This document shows positions 18,625-27,223 of a stretch of DNA of 64,000 nt, piece after piece. The stretch comes from Clostridium sp. E02 (lineage in GTDB: Bacteria; Bacillota; Clostridia; Lachnospirales; Lachnospiraceae). The position numbers were made by a program, and so were the translations under genes. The notes beneath the pieces were generated by a model, which saw only the letters and a list, made by a program, of their open reading frames with translations, searched no databases and was not told the DNA's origin. Numbering within the stretch: position 1 is the first letter of the stretch; each line of letters opens with the position of its first letter. The stretch covers positions 124,001-188,000 of the forward strand of contig NZ_RJLQ01000003.1 of assembly GCF_003833015.1 (NCBI RefSeq), given 5' to 3'.

Positions 18625-18774
18625 ATGGCAAAAGATTCACAGATCGACCCAAAATCAATTCGCAAAAAAAAGGCCAATGGCGGTCCTACTATGGCTGAGA
18701 GTGCACTAGATGGAGAGAGCCGAAATTCTAAAAAACAATCTGGTAACCCTCACAAACCAGGAAACGACAAATAA
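18625..18774 (+). CDS. Small hydrophilic protein of unknown function, 49 aa
   Basis: A short gene with AAAGGAG seven bases before an ATG, 49 sense codons and a strong hairpin right after its stop. The product is charged and rich in Lys, Ser, Asn, Gly and Pro, has no hydrophobic core and looks disordered. In composition it recalls small spore-associated proteins, but no family motif is recognised. Its isolation between two minus-strand transcription units, with its own ribosome site and terminator, argues that it is real. Confidence 0.6.
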   Translation: MAKDSQIDPKSIRKKKANGGPTMAESALDGESRNSKKQSGNPHKPGNDK

Positions 18775-18784
18775 TAATCGACAT

Positions 18785-18836
18785 ACAGTCACGTACGTAT
18801 CGCCGCCATTGCTGACGGCGTTACTTGCGTGACTGT
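18785..18836. terminator. Long hairpin shared by converging transcripts
   Basis: ACAGTCACG pairs with CGTGACTGT, and CGCCG inside pairs with CGGCG. The hairpin separates the plus-strand small gene from the end of the minus-strand glycosidase and could terminate both, though the T runs are short. Confidence 0.65.
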
Positions 18837-18840
18837 CTTC

Positions 18841-20577
18841 TTAAGGTGCTGCTATCTGCCATTGTTGATTATTGCCATTGTTGTTGCTCCACTGAATTAC
18901 ATTCCCGCCATCTGACCCAGAACCCTTCTCTACATCCAGAAGCTTTCCACTGTTTACATTTACAAGATTGTAATAGCCATTTCCCAAATCAACTAAATTC
19001 CATTTCTGGTTATTCTGTCCTTTGTCCGTCCACTGAATTACGTCTGCCCCATCTTCTTTGGAACTCTTATAAACATCAAGAACCTTTCCGCTGTTTGCAT
19101 TGCTCAGCTTATATCCATTTCCTGTATCGGTTATAATCCATTTCTGGTTGTTTTGATTGCTATAGCCCCACTGGATCACACCAGCACCATCATCCATGGA
19201 ACTGTTGGTGACATCGAGTGCTTTGCCGCTGCCTCTGTTAATCAGTTTATAAGTCTCTCCAGATACAATTCCCGTACCTGTACCCGATCCTGGTGTAATA
19301 TAGATACGATAACCAGAGCTGCTGTTACAACCCGAGAGATTTACCGTGAACTGTCCATTTACTACAGAATAATTCGTATTCGATAACACAACCGGTCCTC
19401 TGGATACGGTATCCTTACTCACCCAGTCTATCTTTTCTATCTTAACAGAAGCATTGGAACCAATGAAAGAGGGCACATTCTTAAAAGTTGTAGTTACTGT
19501 ACCATCATTGGGACCTCCAAAAATAAAACTCATGTATTTGGCATTGGAATCAACGCAGGCGGCGCCATCCACCAGATCACTGTCATCATTTGGCGGAGTG
19601 ACAGAAACCATGTTACCGGTCATGTCGCCATACCACTGATAAAAATACCAGCCTGCCCCTTTTTCAGTATTGGTTGCCAAAAGACTTCCCAGCCTGCCAG
19701 GAGTCGGTACAAACCACCAGGTAATGCAAGCACTTTCTACCTTATGGCGCTCAAATTTTGCAATAAAGCGGGCAGAAGAACCTGGCTGGCCTTCCAGACT
19801 ATGATCTGGATCACAATATTCATTAATACTGATCGGCAACGAACGGATTCCCAGGGAGGCTTCCAGAGACCGATAGGCTCTAAGATTCGGAGCTATCGTC
19901 TTAGGTCCGCCTGACAGCTCGTGCCAACTCATGATATCTGGCAGGCAGTTGTTAGACTTACAGAAGCTTAAGAAGTCTTTCATGCGGGAATGATTGTAGT
20001 AACTCTCACATGGACCTATGATCTTGGCACTAGGGTCATTGGCACGGATCACATCATAGGTCTGCTTCCACATATCATGAAAACTGCCATTGGCTGACTT
20101 CCAGGTTCCCCCTGGTTCATTCCAAATTTCATAACCATAGTAATTATCACGTCCGGAAGACTTTTTATCATGAATAAATGATTTTACCTGATTGAGCCAG
20201 CTGGTCATTCCCGGCCAGCGATAAGGCCAGCCCGGCAGCATATCAGCCAGATCTATGGACACCTTTGCACTGGGCACCGATGCCAGCTTTTGAGAAACCA
20301 GGATTGCATCTCCAAAGGGATGCTGATTTCCATTTCCCCCTCTGGCTGGGTTTCTCATGACATAGGGCTTTAAGGGTGCTACCAGTCCGTTTACATCAAC
20401 CGGAATACTTTCTGTCATGCCATATAAGGAACCACTGGCACAATGAGTCGCTTCTCTGAGTACATTGGCACAATCGACTGTCATTGTATTCGCTGCTACT
20501 GCCGGAATCTCCGGTATCATGGACTGTGCTAACATAATACTGAGCACAAAGGCAATAACTTTTCTAAATTTCACCAT
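18841..20577 (-). CDS. Secreted clan GH-A glycoside hydrolase with ricin-type (CBM13) domain
   Basis: A 578-residue secreted protein. Residues 1-29 are a signal peptide ending near AVAA. The catalytic domain (about 35-370) shows the acid/base Glu in YEIWNEP and a likely nucleophile in SINEYCD, the layout of clan GH-A and closest in feel to GH39-like enzymes. Residues about 440-578 hold three ricin B-type repeats (SGKALDV...QKW, SGKVLDV...QKW, SGKLLDV...QQW), which bind sugars such as xylan or arabinan. Start: ATG after AGGAGG. A possible 15-codon leader frame with its own GGGAGGAG precedes and overlaps the start. The substrate is uncertain. Confidence 0.82.
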   Translation of the reverse strand: MVKFRKVIAFVLSIMLAQSMIPEIPAVAANTMTVDCANVLREATHCASGSLYGMTESIPVDVNGLVAPLKPYVMRNPARGGNGNQHPFGDAILVSQKLASVPSAKVSIDLADMLPGWPYRWPGMTSWLNQVKSFIHDKKSSGRDNYYGYEIWNEPGGTWKSANGSFHDMWKQTYDVIRANDPSAKIIGPCESYYNHSRMKDFLSFCKSNNCLPDIMSWHELSGGPKTIAPNLRAYRSLEASLGIRSLPISINEYCDPDHSLEGQPGSSARFIAKFERHKVESACITWWFVPTPGRLGSLLATNTEKGAGWYFYQWYGDMTGNMVSVTPPNDDSDLVDGAACVDSNAKYMSFIFGGPNDGTVTTTFKNVPSFIGSNASVKIEKIDWVSKDTVSRGPVVLSNTNYSVVNGQFTVNLSGCNSSSGYRIYITPGSGTGTGIVSGETYKLINRGSGKALDVTNSSMDDGAGVIQWGYSNQNNQKWIITDTGNGYKLSNANSGKVLDVYKSSKEDGADVIQWTDKGQNNQKWNLVDLGNGYYNLVNVNSGKLLDVEKGSGSDGGNVIQWSNNNGNNQQWQIAAP

Positions 20578-20870
20578 TCCTATACCTCCTACCGTTTTTG
20601 TTGTGTTTCATTTGCTTCTCCTCCCATCTCTTTCATGATCACAAAGCATTTGATCCTCTCATTGATTTTTGCTCGTCCCCCTCCCCCTGCGCCTTTATAA
20701 AAGAGTGCGATTCACGTTGCCTTGCCTCTTTTTAGAAGGCTTGTACCTATATTTCTGTCAGCATAACACCTAGTCCAAGGAATTAAAATGGTTTATTGTG
20801 ATATCTATATGTATAAATGTTATATTTTATTATTTTTTGTGTATTTTGCACAATTAAAATGGGCTTTATT
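20578..20870. other. Non-coding upstream region of the secreted glycosidase
   Basis: About 290 bp with no gene. It holds the leader frame mentioned for the glycosidase and an AT-rich block near 20800-20860 that may contain its promoter. I could not assign a riboswitch class. Confidence 0.4.
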
Positions 20871-20874
20871 ATAA

Positions 20875-20932
20875 AAAAGAGGCTTCCACAATTGCGAAAT
20901 TTAATTTACGCAATCGGGATGCCTCTTTCTTT
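20875..20932 (-). terminator. Terminator after the Gfo/Idh/MocA gene
   Basis: AAAGAGGC...GCCTCTTT with an inner ATTGCG/CGCAAT stem. T runs lie on both sides, so it may act in both directions. Confidence 0.8.
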
Positions 20933-20986
20933 TTTGATTTCTAAACTACAAATGAATTGACCATTATTGTTACTTCCTAAAATTCA

Positions 20987-22054
20987 TTACACACTCCAGG
21001 GCTGAGTTTTTGACCCGACAGGAATATTAGGCTGCAATAGTGCCTCCTGCATCAGTAGAAAGAAATAGTTGTCTTGGCACCCATCTGCTAAGGAATAGAA
21101 ACTTTTACCAGTCAAAAGATAGTCTTTCATTCCCATAAGACAGCGGGAGATTGAAATCTCATCATCGGTAAGCCTTTTACTTGCAAACGGGTTTGTATCG
21201 TAACATTCACCGCCAAGATTAATGGAGTATGTGGACAATGTATTAATATCCTGCGTTATCTGGAAGGTCTGAACTAACGGTTGGTTGTCGTCGGTTAGAC
21301 AACGGACTGTTTCGTCATCCATTTCTCCTCGTACTCCCTGTATGGTAAGATGACGGGCCCTGATCTTAGAGCGGTATTGTACATCGGAGGAAAAATCATA
21401 AAAAGCAACTTTTCCACTCTCAAATTCTATGGTATACCTTGCCCGGTCTGCCATAGTAACCTCACCATCTGTCATAATTCCATATCTGGAATCTGTAACT
21501 GTTACTGGAAACTGAAAGTTTTTTCCACATATCTGTGCGTTTTCAAATCCAACCCCCAATAATTTTCGGAGCAAACTGACCCCATGATAATCATGTGCCC
21601 AGGAAATGGACAAGTTATGAACTTCACCTAATATTCCCTTTTCAAGCACTTTTAATTTTGCCTGATAGAGAGGGTGCAGAAAATACTGTTCTGCTATCTG
21701 AATCTTAACTTCTTGTTTCGCACAAATATCCCAAAGGGAAAGAAGGTCTTTCCTGTTCATGGCAGGCGGCGTCTCTACCAGCATTGGAATCCCATAAGGA
21801 ACCAACCGTTTTATCATCTCAAAATTCGCATTTCTTCCAATGGCGATTACTACAAAGTCAGGGTTTGTAGCAAGGCAATCTTCTATGGTTAAAGATGCAG
21901 GCACAGAACTTTGTTTGGTAAATTCTGCTGCTTTCTCTTTATTTCGAAATAGAACCGATGTCACCTCAAATTGATCCGTAAGTGTAAGACCAATCCTTAA
22001 AAAAGCCTGCGCCCGAAATCCGTTGCCTATTATGGCATATTTAATCTTTGTCAT
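20987..22054 (-). CDS. Gfo/Idh/MocA family oxidoreductase
   Basis: A 355-residue NAD(P)-dependent sugar dehydrogenase-like protein. The N-terminal Rossmann fold starts at YAIIGNGFRAQAFLR. The usual EKP motif that carries the catalytic Lys reads VETPPAMN here, so the Lys is absent. That suggests an altered reaction or a binding role. The C-terminal alpha/beta domain follows from about residue 125. AAGGA precedes the ATG. It is monocistronic with its own terminator. The substrate is unknown; family members act on sugars, inositols or amino-sugar derivatives. Confidence 0.8.
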   Translation of the reverse strand: MTKIKYAIIGNGFRAQAFLRIGLTLTDQFEVTSVLFRNKEKAAEFTKQSSVPASLTIEDCLATNPDFVVIAIGRNANFEMIKRLVPYGIPMLVETPPAMNRKDLLSLWDICAKQEVKIQIAEQYFLHPLYQAKLKVLEKGILGEVHNLSISWAHDYHGVSLLRKLLGVGFENAQICGKNFQFPVTVTDSRYGIMTDGEVTMADRARYTIEFESGKVAFYDFSSDVQYRSKIRARHLTIQGVRGEMDDETVRCLTDDNQPLVQTFQITQDINTLSTYSINLGGECYDTNPFASKRLTDDEISISRCLMGMKDYLLTGKSFYSLADGCQDNYFFLLMQEALLQPNIPVGSKTQPWSV

Positions 22055-22103
22055 AGGATCTTCCTTTCACTCTTTTTATAGAGAACAGCTTTGACCTATA
22101 CTT

Positions 22104-23093
22104 TTATTCCTTTGAATGGTTCTCTGATGTTTTTTTCGCTTCAAAAAACACACCTTCATAATATACAAGTAAAGTATTTTCGTCTAGAATATAGAAATAT
22201 CCCCCGATAAAATCCCCTTCTAATAAAACAGACACTACTGTAACTTCTTTTTTTGTAATCCCCAGATCAGTTGGCTTCACACGGAAATCCTCATACAGCC
22301 TGTCTGTGGGATAGGTTTCTTCCTCATAGCCTGCAGCCATTGTATTAAAGGAATTAGCCTGATAGTTTAAACTACTTCCTATGACAGCGTCTATTTCTTC
22401 CTGTGACAAGGCATAGGCTGTGGCAGTTCCCCTGCAGGCTGTGATCTGATAGTCACCGTAAAAGTTTGTTTCACTTTTCTCTCGGTACTTCTTAATCCCT
22501 TTCATTACAGATTCAATCGTATCATTATAATAATAGTTATTTAAATATTCAACCAGATGATTGTCTATCCTAAATTCTTTTCCCTCATCCTCTTGATGGT
22601 AAACTCTGGCTTCCCTATAATAATTCTCTTTTGGGTCCCCAGGCTGAAGCGAATATTCATTGATAATGATAATATCTTTTCTTCCATCTTCATCATAGTC
22701 TTTAAAAGCGATTGCATCAATTTTTTGAAAGGACTGACCGATGCGATGGTTATCTTCTGTTATACCTGGAAAACGATAAACCTCCTTATCTCCATTTAAC
22801 AGCATAAACATCACATCTTCATCCTTATTTCTCGCTTCCTCTGGCATAAAAGATGCAAAAGTCACATCTCCCCAGCCACTTAGATTAATATCAAACGATT
22901 GATCTTCTATCTGCCCGTCAGACCCATCGACCGTCGCCTCATCTGATTCAACAGGATCATGCTCACTGATTCTAGTTTCACTTCCCCCAGCAGATTGAGA
23001 GATTACTGACTGGTTCTCTGCGTTTAACTTTTCGTTGTTACAGCCTGTCAATAACAAACATGCGACCACCAAAAGCAAGTATTTCTTTTTCAT
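22104..23093 (-). CDS. Predicted lipoprotein with one acidic repeat-like motif
   Basis: A 329-residue lipoprotein: a Lys-rich start, a hydrophobic stretch and lipobox LLTGC, with the lipidated Cys near residue 18. A Ser/Glu/Asp-rich spacer follows (about 20-70). The folded part contains DYDEDGRKDIIII near residue 160, which is the calcium-binding loop of FG-GAP/VCBS-type repeats. The rest has no recognised domain. The ribosome site AAGGAAG is close to the ATG. It is anchored outside the membrane. Function unknown. Confidence 0.65.
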   Translation of the reverse strand: MKKKYLLLVVACLLLTGCNNEKLNAENQSVISQSAGGSETRISEHDPVESDEATVDGSDGQIEDQSFDINLSGWGDVTFASFMPEEARNKDEDVMFMLLNGDKEVYRFPGITEDNHRIGQSFQKIDAIAFKDYDEDGRKDIIIINEYSLQPGDPKENYYREARVYHQEDEGKEFRIDNHLVEYLNNYYYNDTIESVMKGIKKYREKSETNFYGDYQITACRGTATAYALSQEEIDAVIGSSLNYQANSFNTMAAGYEEETYPTDRLYEDFRVKPTDLGITKKEVTVVSVLLEGDFIGGYFYILDENTLLVYYEGVFFEAKKTSENHSKE

Positions 23094-23174
23094 CTTCCTT
23101 ATTTCTCCTTGTCAGACTTAATTAAGTTGAAGCACCCGCTGTACCTGAGTAATTCCGGAATAGACATTACCGAT

Positions 23175-23816
23175 TCATGTGATAGAAAAGATGGAACTAT
23201 CTTTTCCGATTAAATATTGATAAACCGCATCTACGCCTTCCCGAATAATTCTGGAATCCTCCGCAGGATTATCTTGAAAAACAATTTGATCAACCAGAGA
23301 ACTGATTAGATTATCGGCTACAATCGATGCCGCCTCCAAATCTTTTACTCTTAGCATATCGTGAAAGGCTTTTAAGTAGTCCAGTGTCATAAGCCGGATT
23401 GTCTCCTGCTGCTTTTCCATAACCGCATTCACTTCTGGCATGGAATAGCTGAGAATCTTTAATTCCTTGTTAAATTCTTTTGAATCTCGATGGCTTTTTA
23501 TCATTTCTTCCATAAATTTAGTAAGCCAAAGCCGGGGATTTATCCGATATGATTCCAATTGCAGGTTCATTGATTCATGAACTTTTAGAAATGATTCATT
23601 ATACCGATCCAGTATTTCCATTAAAATCATATCCTTATCCCGATAATAGAAATAAAGACTGCCTATGGAAACTTCCGCTACTCTGGCAATTTCGTTGGTT
23701 GTCGTTTTAAAATATCCCTTTTCACAGAAAAGCTCATAAGCCACATTTCTTATCTTTTCTTTTGTCTTTATACTGCGCATTTGTTTTGGCTGCCGCGTTG
23801 CTTGATTTGATTCCAT
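23175..23816 (-). CDS. TetR family transcriptional regulator
   Basis: A 213-residue regulator from the ATG at 23816, preceded by AAGGAGG. Residues about 20-65 are the DNA-binding region (TTNEIARVAEVSIGSLYFYY), and the remainder is a helical ligand domain. The gene is divergent from a DUF6790 membrane gene. Two matching 14-bp inverted repeats lie in the 144-bp gap between them, one over the start site of the DUF6790 promoter. Repression of both genes with release by a small hydrophobic ligand is the natural reading. Confidence 0.88.
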   Translation of the reverse strand: MESNQATRQPKQMRSIKTKEKIRNVAYELFCEKGYFKTTTNEIARVAEVSIGSLYFYYRDKDMILMEILDRYNESFLKVHESMNLQLESYRINPRLWLTKFMEEMIKSHRDSKEFNKELKILSYSMPEVNAVMEKQQETIRLMTLDYLKAFHDMLRVKDLEAASIVADNLISSLVDQIVFQDNPAEDSRIIREGVDAVYQYLIGKDSSIFSIT

Positions 23817-23872
23817 CACGATTCCTCCTTCCGTTGAATATATCGAACCTGTATGCATTTGTCAACAAATTA

Positions 23873-23886
23873 TGAGCGATTGTTCA
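23873..23886. promoter_or_regulatory. Candidate TetR operator 1
   Basis: TGAGCGATTGTTCA, an imperfect inverted repeat sharing 10 of 14 bases with operator 2. It lies nearer the tetR gene. Confidence 0.55.
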
Positions 23887-23893
23887 TTTTTAG

Positions 23894-23922
23894 TTGACAT
23901 TTTTTTAATAGCGAGGTATTAT
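23894..23922 (+). promoter_or_regulatory. Promoter of the DUF6790 gene
   Basis: TTGACA, 17-base spacer, TATTAT. It lies 39 bp before the start codon and abuts operator 2. Confidence 0.75.
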
Positions 23923-23923
23923 T

Positions 23924-23937
23924 TGAGTAAATGCTCA
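23924..23937. promoter_or_regulatory. Candidate TetR operator 2
   Basis: TGAGTAAATGCTCA, extendable to an 18-bp palindrome with TTTGAG/CTCAAA arms. It covers the expected transcription start of the DUF6790 gene. Confidence 0.65.
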
Positions 23938-23960
23938 AATAAAAATCAGGAGGTATTTAT

Positions 23961-24422
23961 ATGATTTTCTTAATGATCTGGATTCTTGGTTTATTTGTTG
24001 GAATCATTACAGCAATTATAAACCCGTCTATCCGCACATTTTCTTCTTACTGTCAGAATTTGTTGTTTTACCAGCTTACGATTACACTCACACTTTCCGG
24101 GGCTATCAGCTTTATCGGACATGTTTTCCGATCCGACATGGTGGCTGAATCAATTGGCTGGAGCAAGGGAAGCCCCTTTCAAAAGGAACTGGGATTTGCT
24201 TTGGCTGGATTTGCTTTGGCTGGATTTCTCTGTATTTTTTATCACCGGGAATTCTGGCTTGCTGCCATCGTGCTGGCATCTCCATTATATTTGTTAGCTG
24301 GAATCAATCACATCTGGGATGTTGTTAAAAATAAGAACTACGCGCCTCACAATACATGGACTATTTTGCCTGATCTGATGATGCCCATTTCCTGGATACT
24401 TTTGTTCCTATTTTCTAAATGA
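23961..24422 (+). CDS. DUF6790-like four-helix membrane protein
   Basis: A 153-residue membrane protein with four hydrophobic segments at about residues 2-22, 35-56, 72-92 and 95-115 plus a C-terminal one. The pattern FQKELGFALAGFALAGF and the loop GINHIWD resemble DUF6790 proteins, often found beside TetR regulators. Within it FALAGFALAGF is an exact 15-bp tandem duplication (gctttggctggattt twice), perhaps recent. AGGAGG precedes the ATG. Function unknown; a role in membrane stress or efflux is a guess from its TetR context. Confidence 0.65.
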   Translation: MIFLMIWILGLFVGIITAIINPSIRTFSSYCQNLLFYQLTITLTLSGAISFIGHVFRSDMVAESIGWSKGSPFQKELGFALAGFALAGFLCIFYHREFWLAAIVLASPLYLLAGINHIWDVVKNKNYAPHNTWTILPDLMMPISWILLFLFSK

Positions 24423-24458
24423 GCCTGTGATCCAGGAGATCGTTATTTTCCTGAAATA

Positions 24459-25913
24459 TCACAGGCAAATCCTGTCTCTTCCGTTCTCCTTTGCTTCATA
24501 GAGCTTTTGGTCCGCCCGAATCAGCGCCTCAGAAACAGTTCCTGATCCAATGTTGTATTCTGCTATTCCTGCCGAGAATGTGACCTTGCAGGCTTGCGTC
24601 TCATTGTTGTTTTTGTCTCGTAAAGAATCTGTTCTTCTATAAGCTTCTCCTAAGCCAGTATGTGCCAGAAAGACAGCAAACTCTTCCCCCCCATACCGGC
24701 ATGTAATATGATCTGGAAAGGTTTGACGAAGCAATTTTCCGAAATTACTTAAAACCTGGTCTCCCTTGAAGTGCCCAAATGTATCATTGATTCGTTTAAA
24801 ATGATCTAAGTCAAGAATCACAAACACTCCATCGAATCCGATCTGTTTCACCTGCTCCATGAAATATCTGCGGTTGTAAAGTCCTGTCAGGGAATCTACA
24901 GTAGCAAGAATCTCTAACTGCTTTTTTGCATTCTCGGATTCTGTTATATCATTTGCCACATATATGCGGGCTCTGTGAGTTTTCATTGTAAATGTTTTGA
25001 AGTTGAATTTTCTTCCGTTAATATCATGAATCGAGTTCGTTGCGTCCAGATTATGACCTTTTAATTCTTCAACTAGCCCAAAAGACTGTCCGATTTTCAT
25101 TTTTGAAAGAGAAGGGAAAAATTCTTTGGAAACATTATTAAATCCTACCAGAATTTCATTGCTGTCAATGACAAGAACTGCTTCATTAATGCTTTGAAAT
25201 ATCATCTCATAAGTGATAGGAGCAAGAACCAGCATGTCATATCTTAGAAGACCAATGGTAAGGCAAATACTCATGATAAAATAAGAGAACGGGGTCATAT
25301 CCAGATAAACAGGCCCCAGACCGAGCAGATAGAGAAACATTGTGACTACGGGTACCGTCACACCGATCAGCATAAACAATACCTTATTTTTGTAATTTCC
25401 ACTCGTTCTTTTGAGTTTTATTATAAGAACTACCATACTATATAAAATTGAAAAACAAAGAAAAAGCACCTGTACTAGATACCAAACTCCCTTTTGAAGT
25501 GCCAGTATCGGAAATCCAGGAGAATAATCCACACCCACGGAAGCGTAATATAGAAAATGATAGTTATTCGTGTATACAAGAACCAACGTGATGATATTTA
25601 CCATCAAAACCAGAGTCACAACATATCTGTTTGCAAACCTCTTTTCCTCTGCATACTCTCTGGTGAACATCATGATTAAAATTGGATAGAAGGACGCTCC
25701 AATATATTCTATTCTAATCCAGATATACATGGTATCTGCAGTAACGCTCAGCAGCTCAAATGCATACCCTACGGAATGAAAAATCATAGCCGCCATTAAA
25801 AGGCAAAAATAATAGATACCCGGAGTTCTTCTACTGGCCAGACCATAGATAACAAAATTACCAATCAATGTAGAAGAAATGATCAGTAATACACTTAGCA
25901 TTACATTATTCAT
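24459..25913 (-). CDS. Membrane-bound diguanylate cyclase (7TM sensor-PAS-GGDEF)
   Basis: A 484-residue protein. The first ~225 residues hold seven membrane helices of the histidine-kinase N-terminal 7TM type. A PAS-like domain follows (about 230-310), and the GGDEF domain occupies about 320-484. The active site reads YGGEEF, and the metal and substrate residues FDGVFVILDLDHFKRINDTFGH are intact, so it should make cyclic di-GMP from GTP. The RxxD inhibitory site normally five residues before GGEEF is absent, so product inhibition is probably weak. AAAGGAG precedes the ATG. The stop codon overlaps a hairpin shared with the convergent gene. Confidence 0.9.
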   Translation of the reverse strand: MNNVMLSVLLIISSTLIGNFVIYGLASRRTPGIYYFCLLMAAMIFHSVGYAFELLSVTADTMYIWIRIEYIGASFYPILIMMFTREYAEEKRFANRYVVTLVLMVNIITLVLVYTNNYHFLYYASVGVDYSPGFPILALQKGVWYLVQVLFLCFSILYSMVVLIIKLKRTSGNYKNKVLFMLIGVTVPVVTMFLYLLGLGPVYLDMTPFSYFIMSICLTIGLLRYDMLVLAPITYEMIFQSINEAVLVIDSNEILVGFNNVSKEFFPSLSKMKIGQSFGLVEELKGHNLDATNSIHDINGRKFNFKTFTMKTHRARIYVANDITESENAKKQLEILATVDSLTGLYNRRYFMEQVKQIGFDGVFVILDLDHFKRINDTFGHFKGDQVLSNFGKLLRQTFPDHITCRYGGEEFAVFLAHTGLGEAYRRTDSLRDKNNNETQACKVTFSAGIAEYNIGSGTVSEALIRADQKLYEAKENGRDRICL

Positions 25914-26174
25914 CTGTAAAACTCCTTTCCGCTTGTTATTTTAGAGAATCAGCAGACAAATGTCAATGTCCTCCCCCCGGAACTAAAGATTTATATAACA
26001 AAAACACACCGTTTGCATCAGACATCAAACACACCTCCTGAAACAATTAATATATACCATCTCATCTATCTGCTCAAGAAAATCAGTGTTAAATGCCCTG
26101 TAAAAGGTATATAATACCTATTATGCATGTCAATACTGATTGAACGGAAAGAATGGATTCCCTAAGCGGATGAT
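25914..26174. other. Intergenic stretch without a recognisable gene
   Basis: About 260 bp between the cyclase and the broken hydrolase. Nothing coding is seen; part may be the lost 5' flank of the pseudogene. Confidence 0.4.
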
Positions 26175-26621
26175 ATGGCTGTAAACGCACTGAATACAGA
26201 TTTAAAGAACGGACACGTAATAGAGGAAGAGAATGATATCATCTTACCTTCCGGGATCCCCACAGAAACCGCGTTGATTTTTTATCCAGGAGCGAAAGTA
26301 GAATCGGAAGCCTAACCTGTATCCTTGTAAAAATGCCATTTCACCTTGCAGTACTCGATCCTTCTATTGGTTCTTCTGGGAGCTTATCCTTACGGGGAGA
26401 TTGACGAGAAAAAAGCCCTTGTTCTTTACGGGACTATGGACGGCATCTTAAGCAGGGAAAAGTTGGATGGTGTGGAAAATGTGATTCCCATAGAGGGTGG
26501 AAATCATGCTGGCTTTGGAAATTACGGAAAACAGAAAGGGGATGGAGATGCTTTCATCCAGGAAGAAGAGCAGCAGGAGATTGCGGTGAAAGCGATCCTG
26601 AAATTTATTCAGTCAAAATAG
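26175..26621 (+). pseudogene. Degraded alpha/beta hydrolase gene
   Basis: Three pieces of one alpha/beta hydrolase (the family with a C-terminal EGGNHAGFGNYGKQKGDG motif) lie in different frames. The first, from ATG at 26175, ends at TAA 26315 after ALIFYPGAKVE. The second, starting right after that stop, reads CILVKMPFHLAVLD. The third, from about 26350, reads LGAYPYGE to the natural end at 26621 and contains the LYGTMDG and GGNHAGFG blocks. The catalytic Ser region between the second and third pieces is missing, so there is a deletion as well as frameshifts. The gene is dead. Confidence 0.85.
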
Positions 26622-26730
26622 ATGCCAGGAGTTGCGTAATGGATTTCAATATAGAATTTTTCCATGGACAGGCAAAAAATCCCGGTTCCGTTTGGGATAC
26701 CCCAATGAACGAAACCGAGATCTGACGATT

Positions 26731-27051
26731 TTATTTTCTTTTTGTGCCGACGTAGGAACCTATTCCGCCTGCCACATTCACTACGTCAAATTCTTTTTTT
26801 CGTAGGACACGGCAGCTCCGGCTGCTTCTTCCACCGGACTGACACATGATATAATAGGTTTTATCCTTCATTAAATACTTTTCCGGATTACTTATTAAAT
26901 TTCCCATGGGAATATTCTTTGCTGTTCTCATGGTTCCGCTTTTGAATTCATAGGGCTCCCGGATATCAATTAATTCAATGCTGCCAATGAGAGGGTCTAA
27001 ATCATTCACATGAATCACTTTTCCTTTACTTCTCTTTAGAAATTCAAACAT
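26731..27051 (-). CDS. Rhodanese-like sulfurtransferase
   Basis: A 106-residue single-domain rhodanese. The active-site loop is MCQSGGRSSRS, with the catalytic Cys near residue 70, preceded by YYI and the DIREPYEF motif. Such proteins carry a persulfide sulfur on the Cys and pass it to acceptors. AGGAG precedes the ATG. It is the last member of the sulfur block, separated from the thioredoxin-reductase-like gene by a strong hairpin. Partners are probably the TusA proteins upstream. Confidence 0.88.
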   Translation of the reverse strand: MFEFLKRSKGKVIHVNDLDPLIGSIELIDIREPYEFKSGTMRTAKNIPMGNLISNPEKYLMKDKTYYIMCQSGGRSSRSCRVLRKKEFDVVNVAGGIGSYVGTKRK

Positions 27052-27162
27052 AATATTATTCTCCTCTTATGTTTCCTGTTATTTATTAACTTTATTTTTA
27101 TTATAAATCATATTTTATTTTTAACCGTGACTAAATCACATATACATGAAAAGATAAAATAA

Positions 27163-27217
27163 AATCCCCAGGGAGGCATACATGACTGTAATTTCATGTA
27201 TGTCCTCCTGGGGCTCT
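27163..27217 (-). terminator. Terminator of the YedE-TusA-reductase operon
   Basis: A long stem with CCCCAGG/CCTGGGG and ATACATGA/TCATGTAT arms, right after the reductase stop codon. T-rich tracts lie on both sides. Confidence 0.85.
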
Positions 27218-27223
27218 TTTTTC

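Noticed and set aside
20600-20800. Possible riboswitch upstream of the secreted glycosidase.
   Set aside because: The G-rich stretch and stems do not match any riboswitch class I can recognise; only a possible 15-codon leader frame is visible.
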